From: Isochrysis galbana
Lineage: Eukaryota > Haptophyta > Isochrysidales > Isochrysidaceae
DNA: 64,000 nucleotides
Assembly: GCA_018136815.1 (NCBI GenBank)
Contig: CM030942.1
Coordinates: forward strand, 1,759,171-1,823,170
Direction: 5' to 3'
The notes under the pieces: generated by a model
The model's input: only the letters and a program-made list of their open reading frames with translations
Told to the model about the DNA's origin: nothing
The model's database searches: none
Shown: in pieces, positions 54,213 through 62,635 of the stretch
Position numbering within the stretch: the first letter of the stretch is position 1
Layout of the letters: every line of letters starts with the position of its first letter
Position numbers and translations under genes: made by a program

Positions 54213-54668
54213 TATCAACAACATGATCGGGGACCGTTTCGAGAGAGTGGTGGCACCTCGACATCCAAGGCCCTCAAGCCGCATCAAACAAAACATACAA
54301 CCAAGTGATCATCTAGCATAGTTGCCCCGATCGTCCGGCGCAACAAACCCCGTGCACAACACGATGCACATACCGGCGTGCTGGTGAGCATTTGGTATAA
54401 TTCTCCCTATCTTCCGGCAAAAGCGTACACCACGATTGACATGCCAGCGTGACGATGAGGGCGCGGAGACACTGCCCTAGATGCGCTTCAACGTCCGCGT
54501 GGATAATATAAGAAGGCTCAAGAGGGTAAGGGCTCATTCAACGCATGAAACTTGCGAGACCTGGCCTTGCGCGCGTGCGGCGACGGCCGCGAGTTGGGGC
54601 TGTTAGCAGGACGGTGCGCTTGCGTGTGGTGCGAGAGCGGACTCTCGCCCGTTGGGGAGTATGCCGTC
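54213..54668. other. 3' flank of the AIG1/Rolling-stone-like gene
   Basis: No repeat or gene is recognised. It likely includes the 3' UTR of the minus-strand gene ending at 54,669. Confidence 0.35.
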
Positions 54669-56117
54669 TCAGACTCTATGTGGACTGCTAGAGGCGAACG
54701 AGTCGCGCTGCGAGTACCCTTGTGAGTTGAATGAATCGCGCCCCGAGTTCCGTTGCGAGCCCATCGAGTGGCGCTCCGACGTGCGTGACTGCGTCGAGCG
54801 TCGGCACGACACTGCCTTACTCGACATGAGGGGCATCTCAGCTGAGGTGAGCTTACGGAGTGAGGAGCGCTTGTTGGGCGACTTCTCCGCCATGGCCGCC
54901 TGCACCATCGCAAGTGACGTGCCCCCCTCGGTCTGACAGGCCACGTTGACGAGTGGGGCCTCCAGATCGCGCTTCGGCTTGGGCGGCGGGCCGCAGCAGC
55001 ACTTGCACCAGCAACACGTAATCCAATCGATGAGGCAATTCAGAATGCCCTTCAGGATCTTGAAGAGTTTGCGCTGCTTGAAGAGCATGTCCATCCAGGC
55101 GAAGAAGCTGTAGAATGCGGGGATAACCGTAAGCACTATCATGAGGCCGAACATGCTCGCCGCGCCGCTCTCGCTCCAGTCGAGCGACTCGTAGACGATG
55201 AAGCCAGTCTGCTTGTAGTAAAGAAAGCAGAAAATGAGGTAGATGGTGCCAAAGCAGACGGGATAGCAGATGTCCCATGGTGGGTACCAATGCTCGTGGA
55301 TGCAAAAGTCGAGTACGGCCACCAGAGCGTTGATCAGGTGGATGTTGAGCGTGCCGTAGGTCACTACATCGGGCGCGCAGTCGTCGCGGCCCTCAGGCGG
55401 TTTGCCGTCGATGGTCTCGCACGTATCGTGGATAAAAATCCAGTAGATGATGGCAGTCATCACGGGCGCGATCACCGCAGTCATGTGCATGGCCCACGTG
55501 ACGTGAGCGTACCACGGCGTCTTCACACAGCACGACCACGGCTGCTTCTTCAGGAACGCCAGCGTGGTTGTTGTTGCCGCAAAGGTGAGATAGACTGTCT
55601 GCCATACCAACGACCAGTTTGTGACGTACGCGCCCCAACGTTCACCGTAGGTGGTGCCCTTGTAGGCAGACGACTGCCAGATCATCACGCCGAACCAGGA
55701 GATAAAGAGGCAGATGCGCATAATAACGAAGAACAGCGGCGCTCTATCTTTGAAGCACCACGTGAAGATCTTGGGTGGGAGTGAGTAGGAGTCCATCCAA
55801 GGTGGCGGCGGTGGTGGCGGCTGGCAGCAGCCGAGCTCCCACCTGCATGGGCCGACGAGGTGGGCGAGAGGTGAGGGAGGGAAGGGCGGCAAGAGGCGGG
55901 GGGGGGGGGGGGAAGCGGCGGCAGGCGGGGGGGGAGGGGAGAGGGGGGTCGAGTGGTGGTCGGCGCGCACTCACGTGATCTCGCAGCAGACTGTCGTGCA
56001 GAGCACACACCGCCGCGGACACCACACGGTGTGCGGGCAGCACATCTCGCATTTGCCATCCTCGCAGCACTTGGCGCGCTCCTTGCAGCACTTGTTGGGT
56101 TTGTCGTTGCTGCCCAT
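54669..56117 (-). CDS. Six-TM protein of the FAR-17a/AIG1/Rolling-stone type
   Basis: Two exons, 56117-55975 and 55842-54669, joined by a GTGAGT...GCAG intron; 438 aa. Exon 1 encodes a Cys-rich head (17 Cys in residues 10-54) with CC pairs such as KCCKERAKCCEDGKC. After a P7 tract come about six hydrophobic helices: 84-103, 125-145, 163-185, about 214-228, 235-255 and 275-298. YVTNWSLVWQTVY places a Thr at 122, and LNIHLINA a His at 216; these sit where AIG1/ADTRP lipid (FAHFA) hydrolases have their catalytic Thr and His. That match is family knowledge applied by eye, so enzymatic activity is only possible. A second Cys cluster, CCWCKCCCGPPPK, follows the last helix, then a Ser/Arg-rich cytosolic tail. 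Start chosen as the first ATG after a pyrimidine-rich stretch. Confidence 0.7.
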
Positions 56118-56700
<583 letters not shown>

Positions 56701-56794
56701 CCCCCCCCCCCCCCCCTCTCCCTCACTCTGCGGCGGCCCGTTACATCGGCCCACAAGTGCTCTGCATTCTGTAATCTATGTTACCCCCAGGAGC

Positions 56795-57105
56795 CACCGC
56801 CCCCCAGGAGCTCTCGGGGGCCCCCAGGAGCTATCGGGGGGAAATTTTCTCCCGATCGCCAACAGCCCCACCGAGAGCTATCGGGGGACCGAGAAAATCC
56901 CCCGAGAGCTATCGGGAGATTTTACGTCCCCCGGGGAGCTATCGCGTTTTAAGGTCGGCCCCCAATAGCTATCGGGGGCGAAAGGCGGCCCCCGATAGCT
57001 ATTGGGGGGAAAACGACGGGCGCCAATAGCTATTGGGGGAAAACGACGGGCGCCGATAGCTATCGGGGGGCTGTCCTCGAGCCCCCAGGCGCTATTCCCC
57101 CCCTA
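56795..57105. repeat. Array of about ten GATAGCTATC-centred palindromes
   Basis: Units such as CCCCCGATAGCTATTGGGGG and CCCCCAATAGCTATCGGGGG recur at about 56,806, 56,829, 56,876, 56,908, 56,938, 56,966, 56,996, 57,026 and 57,057, with a decayed unit at 57,090. Spacing is about 30 bp in the right half. Each unit can fold into a 10-bp GC-clamped hairpin. No ORF with a recognisable domain crosses it. Confidence 0.85.
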
Positions 57106-57353
57106 AAGCTGTCAGGGTGCCTGTCCCATTTCGCTGGCAGTCACCTCGTATTCTGTCTCTGTTCATACCTCAATCTTACGGTGCTGTTACGATCAATCTT
57201 ATGGTCGTTCTTATGGCGGTGCCTTGCGACTTTTCGACACTACAACGAAACTCTCGTCGGTGAGAGTATGGAGATAAGGGTGTTTATTGAAGAAAACGGG
57301 TGTTTATGGAAGAAAACGCTGGCGGCAACTCACCCAGGAAATCCTTTCTTCTT
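57106..57353. other. Spacer left of a LINE B insertion
   Basis: CAATCTTACGGT/CAATCTTATGGT occurs twice (57,170, 57,193) and GGTGTTTATTGAAGAAAACG twice with changes (57,278, 57,298). No gene. Confidence 0.4.
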
Positions 57354-57927
57354 CTTCATATCGCACTCTCTCGCCCCGCCAAAAACACACCACTCCATGC
57401 GCACAAATAAAGCCGCGCAGGGGAGGAAGCCCAAACTCAAGAAACCACTAGAACTCAGCACCCCCGTATTTATCGAAGACGAAAAAGGCAGGCTACAACT
57501 GAGCGAAAACACTAGCCTAGTAGCGAAAGCACTTGGTCTTGCCGAAAAACTCGCATAACACGATGTGTCGCCCTGTATTAATAGACCACCTGGAAATGCG
57601 ACTGTTCAGTATAAGTCACCTACGACTAACATTGCAGCACGCAGGAAAACCGGAACCCTGAAACGAAAACATATGATAAACAGGTCACTCAGCAGCACAG
57701 GAGGAGGGCGAGAACACGCCGCTGAGGACAGGTGCACCCCGCTCCACTCGGACCCCCCAAAAGACCCGAGCCCCTAAGTAGAGCACGAGGGGAGTTGCCG
57801 CAAGGCGGGAAATGAGGGAATGAGGGCGGGAAAGGGAAAAGGGCGTGGCTACGAGGAAACGTCCCAGTGCCACGAGTGAGGCGAGAATTTTAAAAAGTTT
57901 TTTTTTCTTCATATCGCACTCTCTCGC
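57354..57927 (+). mobile_element. 5'-truncated LINE B copy with 21-bp target duplication
   Basis: The 21-mer CTTCATATCGCACTCTCTCG plus C is at 57,354-57,374 and again at 57,907-57,927. The 532-bp insert carries the ORF2 C-terminus (RTNKAAQGRKPKLKKPLE through LAEKLA, stop about 57,556) and a 340-bp 3' UTR ending TTTTAAAAAG plus T9 (57,898-57,906). Confidence 0.9.
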
Positions 57928-57938
57928 TCCCGCACCGC

Positions 57939-58566
57939 ATGTCACAGATGACGCCCTCACCCCTTCTCAATGCCCCTTCCGCTGCTGCAGGTGTGACACC
58001 GCAGCAGTGGGAGGAGGCAAAGAGACTCTTTTATCAGCTGGTGGCTGATTTCAAGAGCCGCGCCATGGATGCCGCAAAACGTGCTGAGATCGTCCACCTT
58101 CTCAAGAACTGGGACGTGCTCGATGCCAAGCAGCGGCGTCTCTACGGGGGGGGCAACCACAACTATTGGAAGAGCAAGTACGAGCTCGCGCCCACGCTGC
58201 CCAACATCCAACAAGCCAGCAACTCTCCTCTCCAAGGCCACTGGCAAGCGCGTCGTGGTGTACGAGGAAGCCTTCGACGCAGTGAAGGTGGTCCACGAGA
58301 ATAGTGAGTGCGCCCGCCTCCCCCCACCCGCCTCCCCTGCCCCTCACACCTGACGCCCTCTTTCTTGCCTGTGCTGGGTAGAGTTGCATGCGAAGGATGT
58401 GCAGCTGTACAAGGCCGCGGCAGAAGCGTACGGCGACTCTGTCACGCGCAACATGTGCCTCGCCTTTGTCAAGTGCTGCCCTGTGTGCGTGTCGGCGCGA
58501 GTGCGGAAGGCAAAAGCCGCAGGGCACAGACCAATCATCACACACGGCTACAACTCAAGGGGGCAG
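57939..58566 (+). pseudogene. KRBA2/GIN1-like integrase N-terminal (H2C2) region with an intron
   Basis: Peptide QQWEEAKRLFYQLVADFKSR, then HLLKNWDVLDAKQRRLYGG, then in the next frame ATGKRVVVYEEAFDAVKVVH. A GTGAGT...GGTAG intron (58,304-58,381) joins VHEN to KLHAKDVQLYK, and the second exon continues to VKCCPVCVSARVRK and GYNSRGQ before a donor-like GTGTGC at 58,567. The two His and CPVC pattern fits an HHCC integrase zinc domain, and the layout resembles retroelement-derived integrases such as KRBA2. A one-base frameshift near 58,205-58,215 and the absent DDE core make it a fragment. Confidence 0.6.
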
Positions 58567-59404
58567 GTGTGCGGAATGCGTGCGCGTGCGCGTCACACCC
58601 AGCACCAACACCCCACCAACGCCTTTCGCGTCGACCCTCCTCTCGTTTGCAACAAGTTCACTCCACATACTGAACAAGTTGACTCCATGCTCAACATGTT
58701 AACTCCACGCTCAACAAGTTGACTCCACGCTCAACAAGTTGACTCCACACTGGGGCAGGGAGAGAGGGAGAGAGAGGGAGGGGGGGAGGGAGGGGGCAGG
58801 GAGGGAGAGAGGGAGGGAGAGAGAGATGAGGGAGAGAGAGAGGGAGAGGGAGGGAGGTTTCTCATTTGTCTAATGGGTGTTCTCGTTCTCGTTCCCGTTC
58901 TCGTCCCTCGTTCTCAACACTACCTCAATACCAAACCTCTCCACTCCCTCAGCCTCAGCCTATCACTCCCGATCCGACCAGCCATGTCCGCTCCGTCGTC
59001 GCGCTCGCCCTCGCCCAAGCCCGTCCTCCCGCCTTTCTCTGCTGAGGAGGTGGTCCAGCCCGTCATTGGCCACCCCCCAACTATCCGCCGCGCCTCTCGC
59101 CGCTTCCCTTCCGTCCCCTCTGTTCCCATCTGAGGTAGTGGTAACCTCGGATCCGTCAAAAAAGTCCCCCCCACGCGCGAAGGAAACGCGGAAACGCCCG
59201 CCCGAGGAGAGAAATTCCCCCCGCCCGCGCCCGTAGGAGCCCGAGGGGAGACGCCTGCCCGAGGACCGAGGAGAGAAATTACCCCCGCGCGCGGAGGAGA
59301 CGCCCGCAGGAGCCCGAATGGAGCGCGCTCTGCAGTTCGAGCCCCGCTCCTTCTCCTCTCCGCTCTTCTTCTGCCGTTGAATTCTACGCTCTTCTTCTAC
59401 CGTT
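58567..59404. repeat. 20-bp repeats and GA-rich tract
   Basis: CTCAACAAGTTGACTCCACG-type 20-mers repeat about five times at 58,655-58,752. GA-rich sequence follows at 58,758-58,855, then GTTCTCGTTC repeats. An 86-codon plus frame at 58,873-59,133 is Ser/Pro-rich with no domain. Confidence 0.6.
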
Positions 59405-59536
59405 AAAAGAACCTACTTAAAAATCTGAAGATTCTGGGCCACTCGCCTACTGACGGCTTCTAGGTTACCCAGTCACTACTACGACACCGCCCTTACTTAC
59501 ATCCCCTCTCTCCACCTCCTCCAAAAGAACCTACTT
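59405..59536 (-). mobile_element. Tiny 5'-truncated non-LTR insertion with 14-bp target duplication
   Basis: AAAAGAACCTACTT at 59,405-59,418 and 59,523-59,536 flanks 104 bp whose complement ends ...GTAGGCGAGTGGCCCAGAAT then CTTCAGATTTTT, the same family terminus as 6,311 and 12,599. Confidence 0.8.
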
Positions 59537-59659
59537 TTATAAGTATAAGTGGGGGACAATGGGACCTCAGCCTTCGCCGCGCGGGAGGGGTTTGTTCATC
59601 GTATGATTCCGGAGTGATTACGTTAGTTTTCTTTTTCTGAGCCCACGGTCGTCGGCCGT

Positions 59660-60050
59660 CGGTTTTGGTTTTTTTCGTGGGTGTTTTGTAGCAACTTCGT
59701 CGAGTCCCTCCGCGTTCCCCAGCGAGTCCCCCGAGTTTCCGAGTCTATACCCCGAGTCAACGAGTCAATACAAGCCCAGCACGCGCATGAGCCCCTCCCA
59801 GCCGCCTGCCGCAACCCCACAACCCCAACCCCCCACAAGCCTCGTTTCGCACTTCCGCGCCCTCCGTGCGTCGTTCGCCATGCCCGTCGTCACTTCCAAC
59901 ATGGGTCCCGAGGAATGCTCCATGAGCTCCTCGCAAGAACCGCGTTCCGCGCTAGTTGCCGGCGCGCCCTCGCAGGCAATCTCCAAGAGTGAGAGCAGCC
60001 TTGCTCTGACAGGCTCGTGTGAGGCCCGCCAGAGCGTGTGCGCTAAGTAA
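59660..60050 (+). pseudogene. Ty3-like LTR end and gag N-terminus, second copy
   Basis: TGTAGCAACTTCGTCG..CGAGTCTATACCCCGAGTCAA repeats the LTR end seen in inverse orientation at 43,150-43,250. The frame from 59,787 (MSPSQPPAATPQPQPP) includes MSSSQEPRSALVAGAPSQAI, shared with 42,836-43,075. It stops at 60,050, so only the first about 87 codons of gag remain. Confidence 0.55.
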
Positions 60051-60983
60051 AGGGGGGGGGGGTCAGATTCAGATGGGACTTCGCGAAGTCCCGTCTTTTC
60101 GGTTTTCGGACGAGGGTTCTGAAAAGGCCGGGAGACCCTCCGACCCGCTTTCGCCGGAGCTTTCCGCTCACGGTCAAAAATGTCGACCCCCCCCCCCCCA
60201 ATATTTGTACTTAAAAAGCCCTGTTTGACCGCCCTACTATCTACTATTATTATAAAAAGCAACCATAATTCTGTGCGGGCTATCTACTATTATTATAAAA
60301 AGCAACCATAATTCTGTGCGGGCATTGGTGATGTCGTGATAGATGGGCTCCCCCGCTGCCCCCACCCACTTGAAAGTTGTGATGGATTCAGCGTTCATAG
60401 GTGAAGGACTTGTATACTCACATGTTCTTTGTGCAGTGTGAAGAACAGCGTAGCAAGAAAGCAAAGGCTAAGAGACGGCCCTCTTTGGACCCTCCAAGCA
60501 CACAATTGATGATTGCTATCGGCCAGGTAGGTATAGATCGGTGAGAGTAGAAACAAATCCAACCAATCCAAGGTACGAATTGACTCTCGACTCCGGCGCA
60601 CGCCATAAGCACCCATTCATCGCACAAAACGAACGCATGGTGTATGCTGACGTGATATTGAGCGCGATGCCGAGCTCTTAGGTGGCAGGATGGCATCCAA
60701 AGAAATGCGAGAAGAGCTCGGTGCTCGTGTGGTGGCATCAGCGTAATTTGGCCGCAGTACCTCCCAATCCACACAGCGAGCGAAATGCTGATGTCAGACA
60801 GGAATCCATGTGCCCTGCAGAGAGCAACTACCACATCGCGTGCACGCCCTAGGTGATCACCAGGTACCCAGAAAGAATGCTACTGTCAGACAGGAAACCA
60901 GATACCCTGCAGAGAGCCAGTACGACATCTCGTGCTCGCCCCAACAGATCGCCAGGTACCTGGAGTGAGTAGGCACTGCACAA
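60051..60983. repeat. Short tandem duplications and an unassigned possible exon
   Basis: A 46-bp unit ending GCAACCATAATTCTGTGCGG is duplicated at about 60,236-60,327. A unit of about 86 bp with GTCAGACAGGAA..CCCTGCAGAGAG is duplicated at about 60,785-60,958. At 60,437-60,526 a 90-nt open segment (starting CEEQRSKKAKAKRRPSLDPP) is bounded by TTCTTTGTGCAG and GTAGGT, a well-formed acceptor and donor on the plus strand; its parent gene is unknown. Confidence 0.4.
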
Positions 60984-61574
60984 TCAGTCTTCTCCTTCCT
61001 CCCCTTCCTCCTGTAAGAATGGATTGGCAATTTCCTCCATCCCATCAGTGGGGCATACTAGCATGATAGATGGACCACGACACACCTGCGAGGGCACGGG
61101 GATGTGTCAACATCGGGCCCAAGCCACACAAGCTACTGCTGCGGTCGCAATGGGAATAGCCTCGCGCACCATCAATCCCATGGGTCTTGTCTCGTCGAGG
61201 AGCTTGTAAGGATCCGCAGGGTCCTGCAGAGCATATGGGAGGCGCCTCTCAGCCACACTTGCAGCACCATGGATGGAGCGAGGAGAAAGACCGCGAAACG
61301 CGGCGGGCGGTCACGTGCCTTCAGATACTCCTGTGACTCGTCGAGCACGAGATTGAGCAGCGCGTCGCACCCTTTGAGCACACCAACCACCTGCGAAGCA
61401 GCAGCCGCATCACACACCATGAGGTGTCAGCCAGCACGGGGAGACTGCTGAGGCTCGGAGGCGGAGTTCAAGCATGCTAACCTCGCGGCCTCCCATGAAC
61501 TTGACTCTCACCGACTTGTCCATGTACTTGTTCATGTCGAGCACCGTCACCTTCTTCTTCTTGTCGTACGACAT
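60984..61574 (-). CDS. LSM7: U6 snRNA-associated Sm-like protein LSm7
   Basis: Four exons right to left: 61574-61482, 61390-61319, 61223-61170, 61085-60984; 106 aa (human LSm7 has 103). Exon 1 gives VTVLDMNKYMDKSVRVKFMG (Sm1 motif), exon 2 VVGVLKGCDALLNLVLDES then QEYLK, exon 3 DPADPYKLLDETRPMGLM, and exon 4 VCRGPSIMLVCPTDGMEEIA then NPFL (Sm2 motif with the RG step). Together these match LSm7 end to end. Intron 2 begins GCACGT instead of GT and ends TGCAG, so it is a GC-AG intron; the others are GT-AG. LSm7 is part of the LSm1-7 ring (mRNA decay) and the LSm2-8 ring (U6 snRNA, splicing). The stop is TGA after GEEGED. Confidence 0.95.
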
Positions 61575-61695
61575 GGCTTGAAGAGTCTGCGCGGCCGCGC
61601 CCCGCCTTCCCCCCCCCTCCGCTCTCGGATGCCGCGATGGGGAGATGAAAAGAAAAATCCTGGCCGACAGTGAAGAAATGTTTAATCCTAAGTCG
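61575..61695. promoter_or_regulatory. LSM7 upstream region
   Basis: Short GC-rich stretch upstream of the LSM7 start with C7 at about 61,610. It is bounded on the right by an LTR-like repeat, so the promoter must be compact or lie within the repeat. No motif could be assigned. Confidence 0.3.
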
Positions 61696-61880
61696 TGTAT
61701 TGTTGTAAATATCTCAGTTCTACTCTGCGTGTGGCAACGTGCAACGCCGGCCTTGTCTAGTGTCACTGAACCGCCGTCACAAGAGCTAGCCGCACGATGT
61801 TCTCATTGATCTACACAACACTCTTATCCTTTTCACGGACCACCATATGGGTGGATCAAACATGGTACCCCCGCCGAGAG
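61696..61880 (+). mobile_element. LTR-like repeat with tRNA primer site (copy 3)
   Basis: Begins near TGTATTGTTGTAAATATC and ends GGATCAAACA at 61,862, then TGGTACCCCCGCCGAGAG (61,863-61,880). It shares GTGGCAACGTG and GATCTACACAA with copy 2. The leader repeat that follows (61,885-61,995) is also found at 35,975-36,095. Confidence 0.6.
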
Positions 61881-62635
61881 ACACTTTCGCATTCGCGCCG
61901 ATTCGCTTCTCTCTTCTTTCGTCGTTGGGCATTTATCGTTATAATTCTCTGCTTTCTCTCGCTCTCGGTCAAAAGCTTCGCGTGGACGCATAGGATCTCG
62001 GATTTTGGGCTGTGGAGCTGTGGAGCGCCCTCTCCCTCTCTCTCTCTCTCTCTTTCTCTCGAAGAGAAGGAGAAGAGAAGTTTCCCCACCTTCTTCCACC
62101 TTTCTTCCTCTCAGGCGTCAGGCGCCCTCACAAATAGAAATAGGTTTAATTTGCTATCTTCCCCGTGTTTCTTTACCTGCTTCTGGAGGCAATCGCAATC
62201 GAGTTTAATTTACGACCTCTTCCTCTTCGTATCTTCCCTTAGGCACGACGTCGCACTTTTTTTTACTTTCTCCTCGTCTTATTCGGTAGTCGGTTGGCTC
62301 CGGCCAGTGTTTCGAGAATTTTTTTCGAAATAAGGGGGGCCAATCGCAATCAAAACTTTTTACCGAAATAAAGGTCGATATGGCGCTGACGAAGCGAAAT
62401 AAGCCCCCCCCCAGCCCGCTCCCCGCTCCCCCCCCCCCCCCCCCCCCGCCCCCCGCGCCCGGGGCCGCGCGCCGCGCCTTGGCGCGCTTCCGGGCATCCA
62501 AGCGCAAGCGCAAAACCGACAACGACGAGGATGAGGATGATGATAATGACGCCCTTAAGGGCTCAAAGCATCCCTCCGACCCCCCAAGCTCGTCGCAGGA
62601 GGTTGGTTGGTCTCCACTCAGCCAGTTCAAACTAT
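61881..62635 (+). other. Retroelement leader and short Pro-rich ORF
   Basis: 61,885-61,995 matches the repeat at 35,975. A (CT)n block lies at about 62,034-62,056. GGCAATCGCAATCGAGTTTA and CCAATCGCAATCAAAACTTT are related words (62,187, 62,340). An 85-codon frame from ATG 62,380 (MALTKRNKPPPSPLPAPPPP, then a basic KRKRKTDNDEDEDDD stretch) could be the start of a gag or LINE ORF1. It stops at 62,637, just at the LINE B terminus. Confidence 0.4.

Noticed and set aside
56795..57105. CRISPR-like array
   Set aside because: Units are palindromes without constant repeats separated by unique spacers, there are no cas genes, and the context is eukaryotic.
61107..61223. LSM7 reading straight through exon 3 to a stop at 61,107
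   Set aside because: That ending (VREAIPIATAAVACV) is unlike LSm7, whereas splicing at ATG|GTGCGC to 61,085 gives a full Sm2 motif.
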